Shown: positions 32,831 through 41,646, counted from the stretch's first letter. The stretch: 64,000 nucleotides of DNA from Arthrospiribacter ruber (GCF_019343195.1 NZ_RPHB01000007.1:248001-312000), one strand, 5' to 3'. A program made the numbers and translations. The notes: generated by a model from the sequence alone, not told the origin.

Positions 32831-35443
32831 TCACCCTTCAAGTTTCTTTTTTATTTCATTTAGCTTTATCAGGGCCTCTACAGGAGATATAGTATTGATA
32901 TCAATTTTTTCAAGCATCTCCTGAGCTTCTTTAAATTTTGGATCCATCTCAAACAAGCTCAGTTGGTAATTGTTCTTGGGCATTTCTTTGATTTTCTCCT
33001 TTGAATTGTTCAATGCTTTGTCCTTTTCCAGATGAAGCATAATTTCGGATGCCCTCAGTACAACAGCATTTGGCATACCTGCCATTTGAGCTACATGGAT
33101 ACCAAAACTATGCTCACTTCCACCTTCCTTCAGTTTCCTCATAAAAATGACCTTATTCCCTACTTCTTTGACCGAAACATTGAAGTTTTTGATTTTAGAA
33201 AAATCTTCAGTGAGCTGGTTGAGTTCGTGGTAATGGGTGGCGAAAAGCGTTTTGGCGCGGAATTTTGGATGGTTGTGCAAAAATTCTACGATAGACCATG
33301 CTATGGAAATCCCGTCGTAGGTAGACGTCCCTCGGCCGATTTCATCCATCAGTACCAAACTCCTATCGGAGAGATTGTTCAGGATACTGGCGGTCTCTGT
33401 CATTTCGACCATGAAGGTAGACTCCCCTTTTGAAAGGTTATCTGAAGCACCTACTCTTGTAAAAACTTTGTCGATAATCCCTATTCTGGCATAGGTCGCA
33501 GGCACAAAACTCCCCATCTGAGCCATTAGGACAATCAAAGCAGTTTGTCTCAACAAGGCTGATTTACCGGCCATGTTAGGGCCCGTAATGATGATGATCT
33601 GTTGGCTATCATTATCCAGGTAAATGTCATTGGGTACGTAAGGTTCCCCTACAGGTAATTGCTTTTCGATCACTGGGTGTCTACCATCTTTGATTTCAAG
33701 GGAATCTGTATCCGAAATCTTGGGCATACAATAACTGTTAGATCTAGCTACAGTAGCAAAAGAAAGCAAACAATCTATCGTTGCCAACACTCTGGCATTC
33801 TGCTGTACCTGGGTCACGTACTCCGAAGCATCCTGCACCAAAGCCAAAAAATATTTCTGCTCAATGGCAATCATCCTCTCCTCCGCGTTGAGGATTTTTT
33901 CTTCATATTCTTTGAGCTCTGGAGTGATGTATCTTTCTGCATTGACCAAAGTCTGCTTTCTGATCCATTCTTGAGGCACTTTGTCCTTATGGGCATTGGT
34001 GACTTCCAGATAGTACCCAAAGACCTTATTGAAAGCAACCTTAAGAGAGCTTATACCTGTACGCTGCATTTCCCTTTGCTGTAGGGCTACCAGATAATCT
34101 TTGCCTGTATTGGCCAAACCTCTATATTCATCCAGCTCCGCATCTACGCCATCGTTAATGATATTGCCCTGATGAACCAGCATTGGAGCATCTTCCTGAA
34201 GCTCCTTTTCTATTTTTTCGAGCAAAAATTCACAAGAGTGTATCTGGTCTGAAAGTTTTTTTAAGGTGCTGCTGCTGGATTGTCTGAGCAGCTCTTTGAT
34301 AGGAAGGGTGTTTTTGAGGGCCTTTTTCAGCTGATTCATTTCCCTTGGATTGATTCTTCCTACGGCAACTTTGGAAATGAGCCTTTCCAAATCTCCTATA
34401 TGCTTGAGGTGTAAGAGGATTTTTTCTCCCAATTCTGTTTCTTCAAAAAAGAACTCCACCACTTTGAGCCTTTCTTCTATCGGTTCTTTCTCTTTCAAAG
34501 GAAGCACCATCCATTTTTTCATCATTCGAGACCCCATAGGAGTGACTGACTGATCCAATATGGCGATCAAAGGAACCCCACCTTCTTGCTGGGGAAACAC
34601 CAACTCGAGGTTACGGATAGTAAACTTATCCAACCAAACGTATTTTTCCTCTGCAATCCGGGATATGGACACAATATGCTTTACTTCCTTATGCTCTGTC
34701 TCTTCCAGATAATACAATATGGCTCCAGCAGCTATTGTAGCCATTTGCATGGTTTCTATCCCAAAGCCTTTGAGATTGGCTGTGGAAAAATGGGTGGTAA
34801 GCTTCTCATAGGTATAATCATACTGATACACCCAATCCTCACAATGAAAAAATGTATAGTTATCTTTGAGTATTTCCTGGGCTTTTGCTTTGAAAGCTTT
34901 CGAAAAAATGACCTCGGAAGGAGCAAAGCTCTGAAGTAGCTTCTCGATATAGGATTGGGAACCTTCTGCAGCCATAAACTCCCCCGTAGAAAGGTCCAAG
35001 AATGAAACTCCCAGTGCTTCCTTTCCAAAATAAATAGATGCGAGATAATTATTTTTTCTTTTGTCCAGGACATTATCATTGAAAGAGAGTCCGGGTGTCA
35101 CCAGTTCGGTCACCCCCCTCTTTACGATTCCTTTTACCTCTTTTGGATCTTCCAGCTGATCACAAATGGCCACTCTATTGCCGGCTCTGACCAATTTGGG
35201 CAGGTAATTGTCCAGGGAGTGGTGGGGAAATCCCGCAAGTTCGATGTGTGAGGCGGCTCCATTGGCTCTTTTGGTGAGAACGATATCCAGAACCTTGCTG
35301 GCTGTGATTGCATCTTCACCGAAAGTCTCATAAAAATCCCCGACTCTGAATAGAAGCAATGCTCCCGGATGCTTTGCCTTGATCGCATTGTATTGCTTCA
35401 TGAGCGGGGTTTCTTTTACTTCCTTTGATTTCACCTTGGCCAT
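32831..35443 (-). CDS. mutS: DNA mismatch repair protein MutS
   Basis: Mismatch-recognition ATPase. The mismatch-binding motif reads GDFYETFGEDA (residues about 37-47), close to the usual GDFYE. Walker A is GPNMAGKSALLRQTAL, then STFMVEMTETASILNN, DEIGRGTSTYDGISIAW (Walker B) and LFATHYHELN. The C-terminal tail (SPVEALIKLNEIKKKL) is the normal end of MutS1. 870 residues. Starts MAKVKSKEVKETPLMKQYNAIK. Divergent from the SpoU methyltransferase gene with 86 bases between the starts. Confidence 0.97.
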   Translation of the reverse strand: MAKVKSKEVKETPLMKQYNAIKAKHPGALLLFRVGDFYETFGEDAITASKVLDIVLTKRANGAASHIELAGFPHHSLDNYLPKLVRAGNRVAICDQLEDPKEVKGIVKRGVTELVTPGLSFNDNVLDKRKNNYLASIYFGKEALGVSFLDLSTGEFMAAEGSQSYIEKLLQSFAPSEVIFSKAFKAKAQEILKDNYTFFHCEDWVYQYDYTYEKLTTHFSTANLKGFGIETMQMATIAAGAILYYLEETEHKEVKHIVSISRIAEEKYVWLDKFTIRNLELVFPQQEGGVPLIAILDQSVTPMGSRMMKKWMVLPLKEKEPIEERLKVVEFFFEETELGEKILLHLKHIGDLERLISKVAVGRINPREMNQLKKALKNTLPIKELLRQSSSSTLKKLSDQIHSCEFLLEKIEKELQEDAPMLVHQGNIINDGVDAELDEYRGLANTGKDYLVALQQREMQRTGISSLKVAFNKVFGYYLEVTNAHKDKVPQEWIRKQTLVNAERYITPELKEYEEKILNAEERMIAIEQKYFLALVQDASEYVTQVQQNARVLATIDCLLSFATVARSNSYCMPKISDTDSLEIKDGRHPVIEKQLPVGEPYVPNDIYLDNDSQQIIIITGPNMAGKSALLRQTALIVLMAQMGSFVPATYARIGIIDKVFTRVGASDNLSKGESTFMVEMTETASILNNLSDRSLVLMDEIGRGTSTYDGISIAWSIVEFLHNHPKFRAKTLFATHYHELNQLTEDFSKIKNFNVSVKEVGNKVIFMRKLKEGGSEHSFGIHVAQMAGMPNAVVLRASEIMLHLEKDKALNNSKEKIKEMPKNNYQLSLFEMDPKFKEAQEMLEKIDINTISPVEALIKLNEIKKKLEG

Positions 35444-35529
35444 ATCCTACGCAATTGTTTTCTTTCTGCTATTTTTGAAAATTCTTAAAAGCCTGAAATT
35501 ATAATATATCAAAAGGGAAACAAAACAGC

Positions 35530-36075
35530 ATGAGAAAATTAAGTATGGAAGAGCTGAACAGGCTCTCAGTGGAGGAATTTAAATCTGTAGAAAAATCCCC
35601 TTTAGTAGTGGTTCTGGACAATATCCGAAGCCTCAACAACGTCGGGTCTGCATTCCGGACTTCGGATGCTTTTTTGCTCGAAAAAATTTATCTCTGTGGA
35701 ATTACCGGAACTCCTCCCCATAGAGACATTCAGAAAACTGCCTTAGGTGCTACCGAATCTGTAGAATGGGAACATATGCCCGATACTCTTGAGGCTATAG
35801 AATTCTTGAAAAAAAATGGCTACACCATTTGTGGTTTGGAACAGGTTGAAAATAGTATCCAACTGAATGAATTTCAACCAAAAGCGCAGGAAAAATATGC
35901 GCTTGTGTTCGGCAATGAAGTTTTTGGTGTAGATGACAAAGTCTTAAAGGCCTGTGACTATATTCTTGAAATTCCACAGTTGGGAACCAAACATTCACTG
36001 AATATAGCGGTGACTATGGGAATCAGTATTTGGGATTTTGTTGTCAAACTCAAATGCCTTTCCTCAAAAGAATAA
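35530..36075 (+). CDS. SpoU-family RNA 2'-O-methyltransferase (TrmH-like)
   Basis: SPOUT-fold methyltransferase with the three SpoU motifs: VLDNIRSLNNVGSAFRTSDAF (motif 1), YALVFGNEVFGVDDKVLKACD (motif 2) and ILEIPQLGTKHSLNIAVTMGISIW (motif 3). It methylates ribose in tRNA or rRNA using SAM; short forms of about 180 residues without the N-terminal extension are TrmH/TrmL-like. The target base is not predictable. Followed by a bidirectional terminator. Confidence 0.92.
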   Translation: MRKLSMEELNRLSVEEFKSVEKSPLVVVLDNIRSLNNVGSAFRTSDAFLLEKIYLCGITGTPPHRDIQKTALGATESVEWEHMPDTLEAIEFLKKNGYTICGLEQVENSIQLNEFQPKAQEKYALVFGNEVFGVDDKVLKACDYILEIPQLGTKHSLNIAVTMGISIWDFVVKLKCLSSKE

Positions 36076-36103
36076 AAAAAAGAGGCCATAAGCCTCTTTT
36101 TTT
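36073..36103. terminator. Bidirectional terminator
   Basis: AGAGGC (36081-36086), loop, GCCTCT (36092-36097), flanked by runs of A on the left and T on the right, so it can serve both convergent genes. Confidence 0.75.
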
Positions 36104-36122
36104 GGATTTATTGGTATTTGCA

Positions 36123-36500
36123 TTAATCTTCTTTGAATTTGTCTACTATATAGAGAAATAGGTTAAATGATAGTGTAGACATGTTTTCCTTTTTGATGTC
36201 TTTTTCACCACCATGTCTGTAAATAGGATTATCCCGTTTGTTCTGTGAACTGGGTTTCAATATTGCTTCGTCTCTGGTCTGAGAAGTAGAATTACTTCTA
36301 ACTGAATTTTCTACTCTGGTATCATAGTTGGATTCAGGACTTTCATAAGAATTGTAAATGTCCGAATTCCTTGGAAGATCATTAAGCTGCCTTTCTCGGT
36401 CTGATTGGGCAAAAGATGCAAAACTCGCAAGGAAACAAAAAGTGACTGCTACCAAGAACTGGACTTTGTTTTCAGTTAGAATTTTGGATATCAATGACAT
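36123..36500 (-). CDS. Hypothetical exported protein
   Basis: A 125-residue protein with signal peptide (FLVAVTFCFLASFASFAQS, about residues 14-32), then a Ser/Asn/Arg-rich low-complexity middle (NDLPRNSDIYNSYESPESNYDTRVENSVRSNSTSQ) and a C-terminal helix MSTLSFNLFLYIVDKFKED. No family recognised. It resembles small lineage-specific secreted proteins. Convergent with the methyltransferase gene. Confidence 0.65.
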   Translation of the reverse strand: MSLISKILTENKVQFLVAVTFCFLASFASFAQSDRERQLNDLPRNSDIYNSYESPESNYDTRVENSVRSNSTSQTRDEAILKPSSQNKRDNPIYRHGGEKDIKKENMSTLSFNLFLYIVDKFKED

Positions 36501-36579
36501 GTCTGAAAGGTGGCTGTAGAACTTAGGTTAAACTTGGTTTTTACCGAAATGTTTCCAAATTTACAAAAAATAAATACCA

Positions 36580-36915
36580 ATGCAAACGATTGACTTTAGT
36601 GATTTTCAGAAAATAGACCTAAGAATAGGAACTATCATACAAGTAGAAAATTTTTCAAAGGCCAGAAAACCTGCATACAAACTTTGGATTGATTTGGGTG
36701 ATATAGGAATCAAGAAGTCTTCTGCTCAGGTCACGGCCTTGTATGGAGCTTCAGACCTTATGGGAAAGCAGGTGTTATGTGTGTGCAATTTCCCTCCAAA
36801 GCAAATAGCAGACTTTATGTCGGAGGTCTTGGTAACTGGATTTGCAAATGAAAATGGTGAAGTAGTATTGTCATCCATTGATTTCCCAGTGCCTAATGGG
36901 GCCAAACTTCATTGA
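36580..36915 (+). CDS. csaA: CsaA-like tRNA-binding-domain protein
   Basis: A 111-residue OB-fold protein of the CsaA family: FQKIDLRIGTIIQVENFSKARKPAYKLWIDLG, KKSSAQVTALYGASDLMGKQVLCVCNFPPKQIADFMSEVLVTGF. The fold is that of the tRNA-binding domain of MetRS and Trbp111. In Bacillus CsaA acts as a secretion chaperone; RNA binding is also possible. Stand-alone dimer, cytoplasmic. Monocistronic. Confidence 0.92.
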   Translation: MQTIDFSDFQKIDLRIGTIIQVENFSKARKPAYKLWIDLGDIGIKKSSAQVTALYGASDLMGKQVLCVCNFPPKQIADFMSEVLVTGFANENGEVVLSSIDFPVPNGAKLH

Positions 36916-37031
36916 CGGACAATCAATATTGTCTGGGTTAACTTTTCCAAAGTTTAAATTAGTTTTCAGTGTTTAATTTTACTTTTATTCGAACTTTGGA
37001 AAAGTTTATATTCAAGTCCAAATAAAACATT

Positions 37032-37355
37032 TTAAGGAAGAGAAATTTTAAGTCCCTTTTCGGTGATATCCGCTTTGAAAACCTTCAAATCTCCACAATC
37101 CCCACTCCTGACCTGTCCTGTAGAAAGGTCAAAACGGTATTCGTGTAAGGGGCAGATTACCTCACTTTGCTTGTTAACCCATCCTTGACTGAGGTTCGCC
37201 ATTCTATGGGGACAGTTAGTCTCGAAGACATAAAACTTATCTGAAATTCTGACTACACATACCTTCATTTGACCAAGTTGTACTACTTTAATCTGCTTTT
37301 CTGGCAGCATTTTTTCTACCTGCTCTTTGCTATCTCCTAAGGTAAAGGTTTTCAT
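37032..37355 (-). CDS. Rieske [2Fe-2S] ferredoxin-like protein
   Basis: ATG at 37355 (MKTFTLGDSKEQ) is preferred; 48 further bases upstream are open but weakly coding. The Rieske cluster ligands are complete: CPHRMANLSQG and CPLHEYRFDLSTG. About 107 residues, like the small ferredoxins of dioxygenases or of nitrite reductase NirD. No oxygenase gene is adjacent, so the electron partner is unknown. Cytoplasmic, with no signal peptide. Confidence 0.88.
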   Translation of the reverse strand: MKTFTLGDSKEQVEKMLPEKQIKVVQLGQMKVCVVRISDKFYVFETNCPHRMANLSQGWVNKQSEVICPLHEYRFDLSTGQVRSGDCGDLKVFKADITEKGLKISLP

Positions 37356-37406
37356 ATTGGCATTATATATGGTAAATTGGTAGTATAAACCTAACATAAT
37401 CATATC

Positions 37407-38150
37407 ATGAAAAAAATATTGTTACTGCCATTGTTGTTTATAACGGGACTTCTATGGGCCCAAAATATTGAAGGGGCCTGGAAAATGACCCACAAAAACG
37501 GACAGCCTGTAGACGATAAAGAGTATGTCAAACTTTTCCAAGATGGATATTTTGCATTCGGGGCCAAAGAAAGTGAAAGCAACAAATTCCTCGGTGCGGG
37601 GGGAGGAGAGTTCTCCTTAAGTGGAAATGATTACTCAGAGACTTTGGATTTTTACACCTTTAATCCCGAATTTGTAGGAAATACCACAAAATTTCACATC
37701 ACTATGGCCGACGGAAAAATGGTCATCACCACTGAAAAAGATGGTCAGACTTTGGTTGAAATCTGGGAAAAAATCGGGGAAGGAAGCGATGAGCTCACCA
37801 ATAATTGGGTCTTTACTGGAAGGAAAAGCGATGGTGAGATTTCCAGAAGCACTCCAGGTGATAGACGTACGGTCAAAATCCTAACTGGTGGACGATTCCA
37901 GTGGATTGCATTCAATTCTGGCACTAAAGAATTTATGGGCTCTGGTGGGGGCACTTACACCGCAATTGATGGAATATATACCGAAACGATAGAATTCTTT
38001 TCCAGAGACGATTCCAGGGTCGGGGACAGTTTAAATTTTAACTACAGTATAGTTGACGGAGAATGGCATCATAGCGGCTTAAGCTCCACAGGGAACCCTA
38101 TTTACGAAATATGGAGCAGATATAAAGATGCCTACAAACCAAAAAAATAA
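37407..38150 (+). CDS. Secreted protein with two lipocalin-like repeats
   Basis: Signal peptide MKKILLLPLLFITGLLWAQ. The 247-residue product is made of two similar halves: GAWKMTHKNG...VKLFQDGYFAFGA...FLGAGGGEFSLSGNDYSETLDFY and NWVFTGRKSD...VKILTGGRFQWIAF...FMGSGGGTYTAIDGIYTETIEFF, each ending in a WEKI or WSRY strand. Each half is likely a small beta-barrel. Function unknown; ligand binding in the periplasm is the usual guess. Divergent from the Rieske gene. Confidence 0.8.
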   Translation: MKKILLLPLLFITGLLWAQNIEGAWKMTHKNGQPVDDKEYVKLFQDGYFAFGAKESESNKFLGAGGGEFSLSGNDYSETLDFYTFNPEFVGNTTKFHITMADGKMVITTEKDGQTLVEIWEKIGEGSDELTNNWVFTGRKSDGEISRSTPGDRRTVKILTGGRFQWIAFNSGTKEFMGSGGGTYTAIDGIYTETIEFFSRDDSRVGDSLNFNYSIVDGEWHHSGLSSTGNPIYEIWSRYKDAYKPKK

Positions 38151-38186
38151 GCGAGATTAAGGAATATGGTTTTTAAGCTTTATGAG

Positions 38187-38380
38187 AAGAGGCTGTCTCA
38201 TAAGTCAATGCTTTAATAAATTACCAAAAATTTATTTTGTTTGTAATCAGTAAAACTTTGTGTCTTAGAGCCTTCGTGGCATTTTTAGCCACAAAGCCAC
38301 TAAGTCACAAAGGAATTGACTCTTAAGCAGAATTTTGTTTGGTTAATAAATCTGAAGATCAATTTATGAGACAGCCTCTT
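38187..38380. mobile_element. MITE-like element with 17-bp perfect terminal inverted repeats
   Basis: AAGAGGCTGTCTCATAA at 38187-38203 and TTATGAGACAGCCTCTT at 38364-38380 are exact reverse complements. GAGGCTGTCTCA termini are typical of transposons of the IS1182/IS5-like groups. The 160 bases inside hold no gene but include a fragment of repeat family 1 (AGCCACAAAGCCACTAAGTCACAAAGG at 38288-38314). The right end lies two bases from the tag stop codon and, with its T-run, can also terminate transcription. Confidence 0.6.
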
Positions 38381-38382
38381 TT

Positions 38383-38973
38383 TTAATGCATCAGTTCCTT
38401 GTGACGGAAGCAAGTAACCAAATGATCATTAACCAAACCAGTGGCCTGCATGTGGGCATATAAAATGGTACTTCCAAGGAATCTAAATCCAATCCTTTTC
38501 ATTTCCTTGGCAAGTTTGTCAGAAATGGGGGTTTTTGCAGGAACTTCCCCCATATTCTTGAAATGATTCTGAATTTGTATACCATCTACGAAATCCCATA
38601 TAAAACTGCTGAATGAACCGTGCTTTTCTATGACATCCAAAAACCTCCCGGCATTGTTGACCGCAGCTTCAATCTTCATTCTGTTTCTGACTATTTCCGG
38701 ATTTTGAATCAAGGATTCAATTTGGGAAGGAGAAAAAGAGGCCACTTTTTCATAATCAAAACCTGCGAATGCTTCTCGATACCCTTCTCTTTTTTTGAGA
38801 ATGGTCGCCCAACTTAATCCTGCTTGGGCACTTTCAAGAACCAAAAACTCAAACTGCTTTCTATCATCCCTTACAGGCGATCCCCATTCTTTGTCGTGAT
38901 ATTCCCGGTAAAGGTCAAAACCTGTACACCAGGGACATCTTGCTGAATCATCGACTTTTATAATTACGGACAT
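38383..38973 (-). CDS. tag: DNA-3-methyladenine glycosylase I
   Basis: Base-excision repair enzyme that removes 3-methyladenine. CPWCTGFDLYREYHDKEWGSPVRDD opens the protein with zinc-binding Cys; FEFLVLESAQAGLSWATILKKREGYREAF follows, then KRIGFRFLGSTILYAHMQATGLVNDHLVTCFRH with the remaining zinc ligands His and Cys. 196 residues, usual length. Its start lies five bases after the DUF4286 stop, so the two are co-transcribed. Confidence 0.96.
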   Translation of the reverse strand: MSVIIKVDDSARCPWCTGFDLYREYHDKEWGSPVRDDRKQFEFLVLESAQAGLSWATILKKREGYREAFAGFDYEKVASFSPSQIESLIQNPEIVRNRMKIEAAVNNAGRFLDVIEKHGSFSSFIWDFVDGIQIQNHFKNMGEVPAKTPISDKLAKEMKRIGFRFLGSTILYAHMQATGLVNDHLVTCFRHKELMH

Positions 38974-38978
38974 CCCAC

Positions 38979-39284
38979 CTATTCTACAGTTTCCAAAAGT
39001 GTCCTAAACACCACAAACTTATCTTTGAACTTGTTGATGGCGTCCTGTTGGAGGGCAGGAGCAAATTCCCTTTGATACTCCATGAGCCTATCCATATTTT
39101 CTGCAAAATATTGAACGGAGTAATTTGCGCTGCCATCTTCAGAATCATGCATGATCCTGTAAAACTTGTTTTCCACAAATTTGCCGGTAGCTAACACATC
39201 GGGAATATGGGTGCTTTTCATCCAGGTTACCCACTCCTCCTCGTATTGCTTTTCGATATTTACCGTCACATTATATAATATCAT
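38979..39284 (-). CDS. DUF4286 family protein
   Basis: A 101-residue protein with the pattern MILYNVTVNIEKQYEEEWVTWMKSTHIPDVLATGKFVENKFYRI and NYSVQYFAENMDRLMEYQREFAPALQQD, matching the small Bacteroidota family DUF4286, a dimeric alpha/beta-barrel (ABM-like) fold. Function not known. Upstream of tag in the same transcript. Confidence 0.85.
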   Translation of the reverse strand: MILYNVTVNIEKQYEEEWVTWMKSTHIPDVLATGKFVENKFYRIMHDSEDGSANYSVQYFAENMDRLMEYQREFAPALQQDAINKFKDKFVVFRTLLETVE

Positions 39285-39311
39285 TGAATATCAATTTATT
39301 GGTTATTTTTG
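39284..39311 (+). promoter_or_regulatory. Candidate promoter of the cruF-crtZ-carH operon
   Basis: TTG at 39284-39286, 17 bases, then TATTTTTG at 39304-39311, which fits the Bacteroidota -33/-7 consensus TTG...TANNTTTG. The cruF ATG is 80 bases further on. The match is short, so chance is possible. Confidence 0.35.
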
Positions 39312-39390
39312 TCGCACTCTACAGATAACAAATATAGGTTTCTGAAGTTAAAATTCAGATTAATAGAAAAATTGATTCTTACCCGATATC

Positions 39391-40068
39391 ATGTCCCAGC
39401 CAACTCTCGCAAAAAAGAATACCGGTCTGTCTGCTATACTGAACAATAAATTAAGTCTTTTCCAGGCAATCATCAGCATATTTTATTTGGTTGGCGTTTT
39501 TGGGATGGCTTTTCCCTTAACAAGGCCCTACTTTCAGCTACTCACACCCTTTCACTTGTTACTGAACTTTGGCATCTTACTTTATTTCCGTAGAGGCTGG
39601 AATATGGCATTTATGATGTTTTTATTAATAGGTTTCATTATTGGATATGGATCTGAGGTTTTAGGAGTGCATACCGGATTTCCTTTTGGCAATTATTGGT
39701 ATGGAGAAGCCTTGGGTTTTCAATTGTTTGAGGTACCCTTGATGATTGGGGTCAACTGGCTGATTTTGGTGTATTGCACCGGAAATCTCTTGGCCCATAA
39801 GATTGACAACGATTGGCTGGCCTCAGCTTTAGCAGCTTTGATGATGATGGCCATAGATGTGATCATAGAACCAGTGGCAGTTCAATTGGATTTTTGGAGC
39901 TGGCAAGGCGATGTCATCCCACTTTCCAACTTTATTGGCTGGCTAGCAGTAGCTTTCCTCATTCAGGTTTTCTACAGAAAATTAAATTTTCATAAGGAAA
40001 ATGCAATTTCTTGGTATCTTTTGTTCAATTTAATCGCCTTCTTTGCTGTCTTGAATTTAATTCTTTAA
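39391..40068 (+). CDS. cruF: Carotenoid 1,2-hydratase CruF family (DUF422)
   Basis: A 225-residue membrane protein with about seven helices. The CruF signature is clear: GYGSEVLGVHTGFPFGNYWYGEALGFQLFEVPLMIGVNWLILVY, then AIDVIIEPVAVQLDFWSWQGDVIPLSNFIGWLAV. CruF adds water across the terminal double bond of a psi end group to give a 1-hydroxy (1',2'-dihydro) carotenoid. It opens the pigment cluster; crtZ follows after 46 bases. A hydratase acting on one end and a ring hydroxylase and ketolase acting on the other predict a monocyclic hydroxy-keto carotenoid. Confidence 0.87.
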   Translation: MSQPTLAKKNTGLSAILNNKLSLFQAIISIFYLVGVFGMAFPLTRPYFQLLTPFHLLLNFGILLYFRRGWNMAFMMFLLIGFIIGYGSEVLGVHTGFPFGNYWYGEALGFQLFEVPLMIGVNWLILVYCTGNLLAHKIDNDWLASALAALMMMAIDVIIEPVAVQLDFWSWQGDVIPLSNFIGWLAVAFLIQVFYRKLNFHKENAISWYLLFNLIAFFAVLNLIL

Positions 40069-40114
40069 TACAAAAACAAATCTTAAACAATCTGAATACT
40101 TTAAAGTTAACCCT

Positions 40115-40561
40115 ATGATGTATGCCATTCTCTTTGTGATCATTGGATTTGTAGCCATGGAACTATCAGGTTGGTTTATTCACAAATATATTATGCATGG
40201 TCCATTGTGGAGCATCCATAAGACACACCATCAACCTAACAAAGGGTTCTTTGAACTCAATGATTTGTTTTCATTACTCTTTGGGTCCGTTGCTGTACTG
40301 CTGATCATACTAGGAATAGGTGAGTTGGACTATAGGTTTTGGATTGGTGTCGGAATCAGCCTTTATGGATTACTTTATTTTGTGATTCACGATATGCTGG
40401 TGCATAGAAGGGTGAAGGTCTTTGAAAGACCAAAAAATAAATTTCTTTTGGGAATCTTCAAAGCCCACCAAGCCCATCATGCCACCAACAAGAAAGACGA
40501 TGCAGTATCATTCGGTTTGTTTGTAGTGCCCAAAAAATTTTATAAACCAAAAGAAAAGTGA
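40115..40561 (+). CDS. crtZ: Beta-carotene hydroxylase CrtZ
   Basis: Membrane di-iron hydroxylase (148 residues) that adds the 3-OH to beta-ionone rings. Four His motifs are in place: HKYIMHG, HKTHH, HDMLVHRR and HQAHHA, with hydrophobic helices at residues 1-18 and 45-80. Its TGA overlaps the GTG start of the regulator gene by four bases (GTGA), so regulator translation depends on that of crtZ. Confidence 0.93.
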   Translation: MMYAILFVIIGFVAMELSGWFIHKYIMHGPLWSIHKTHHQPNKGFFELNDLFSLLFGSVAVLLIILGIGELDYRFWIGVGISLYGLLYFVIHDMLVHRRVKVFERPKNKFLLGIFKAHQAHHATNKKDDAVSFGLFVVPKKFYKPKEK

Positions 40562-41454
40562 GTACCTATTCAATAAAGGATCTAGAACAGCTATCAGGTA
40601 TCAAAGCCCATACTTTACGTATTTGGGAGCAAAGATACAATCTGCTTTCCCCAAAGCGTACGGATACCAATATACGCTATTATGATGACGATGATCTCAA
40701 GCTTATTTTGAATGTTGCGCTACTCAATGACAATGGATTTAAAATAAGTAAAATCGCCGGAATGTCCTCTTTGGAAATGAGAGAGGAGGTCATTAGACTT
40801 ACCGAGAAAAATCTTACTTATGACGATCAGATCCATGCTTTGACGATCTGCATGATAGAAATGGATGAGGAAAGATTTGAAAAAGTACTTTCCACCAATA
40901 TTTTGAAGATAGGTTTTGAGCAAACCATGCTCAATATTATTTATCCCTTTCTTTCCAAAATTGGAGTACTTTGGCAAACAGGAGCCATCAATCCTGCACA
41001 GGAACATTTCATAAGTAATCTTGTACGGCAAAAACTTATAGTTGCCATTGATGGTCAGGTCAATAAAGGTGGTGGGAAAAAATTTCTACTGTTTCTTCCT
41101 GAAGGTGAACTTCATGAAATTTCTTTGCTGTTCGCTACTTTCCTTATTAAATCAAAAGGACACAAAGTCATTTATCTGGGGCAAAGTACTCCAAAAGAAG
41201 ACTTACAATTGGTTTATAGGCTGCACAGACCAGAGTACCTCATGACCGTCATCACGACTTCCCCTAATTCTCAGGAAGTCCAAGGATACATTGACTGTAT
41301 CTCCCAGGAATTCAATGAGTCTGAAATAGTGATCTCTGGATATCAGATAGTGGGACAGGATCTTAGATTTCCAAAAAATGTAAAAGCACTCCATTACATA
41401 AGACAGATTAAAGAGTATTTGGAAGAACTGGAACAGGTCTTTCAGGAAAAATAA
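40558..41454 (+). CDS. CarH/LitR-like MerR regulator with cobalamin-binding domain
   Basis: 298 residues, GTG start. Residues 3-72 are a MerR-type winged helix (YSIKDLEQLSGIKAHTLRIWEQRYNLLSPKR). Residues 85-165 form the helical cap and hold W139-x9-E149-H150, the motif that shields adenosylcobalamin in CarH. Residues 172-298 are a B12-binding Rossmann fold with E184-L-H186-E-I-S189, His186 being the expected lower cobalt ligand; the Gly usual at position 189 is Ser. CarH represses carotenoid genes in the dark as an AdoCbl tetramer and falls apart in light. Placement next to crt genes fits the same role here. Followed by a terminator. Confidence 0.85.
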   Translation: MSTYSIKDLEQLSGIKAHTLRIWEQRYNLLSPKRTDTNIRYYDDDDLKLILNVALLNDNGFKISKIAGMSSLEMREEVIRLTEKNLTYDDQIHALTICMIEMDEERFEKVLSTNILKIGFEQTMLNIIYPFLSKIGVLWQTGAINPAQEHFISNLVRQKLIVAIDGQVNKGGGKKFLLFLPEGELHEISLLFATFLIKSKGHKVIYLGQSTPKEDLQLVYRLHRPEYLMTVITTSPNSQEVQGYIDCISQEFNESEIVISGYQIVGQDLRFPKNVKALHYIRQIKEYLEELEQVFQEK

Positions 41455-41480
41455 TTAATCATTTTGAAATAACATTAAAC

Positions 41481-41513
41481 AAGGTGAAGAAAATTTTCTT
41501 CACTTTTTTTTTG
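41481..41513 (+). terminator. Terminator separating the carH and sigma-factor operons
   Basis: Perfect 20-bp palindrome GTGAAGAAAATTTTCTTCAC at 41484-41503 followed directly by nine T. Confidence 0.8.
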
Positions 41514-41616
41514 CTAAAAACCCAACTGAACACCTCATTAAAGCGTTTTTTAGGTATAACACTTTTACAATTATTAATTTTGTTTAAGAATTTGAAAAAT
41601 AAATTAGACAAAAATT

Positions 41617-41646
41617 TTGGAGAATGTTTAATCTTTACTACATTTG
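41617..41646 (+). promoter_or_regulatory. Candidate promoter of the sigma factor-crtI-crtB-ispH-crtW operon
   Basis: TTG at 41617-41619, 19 bases, then TACATTTG at 41639-41646, a full match to TANNTTTG. Transcription would begin about 15 bases before the sigma-factor ATG. The AT-rich stretch upstream (41550-41616) could hold operator sites for the CarH-like regulator. Confidence 0.5.
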
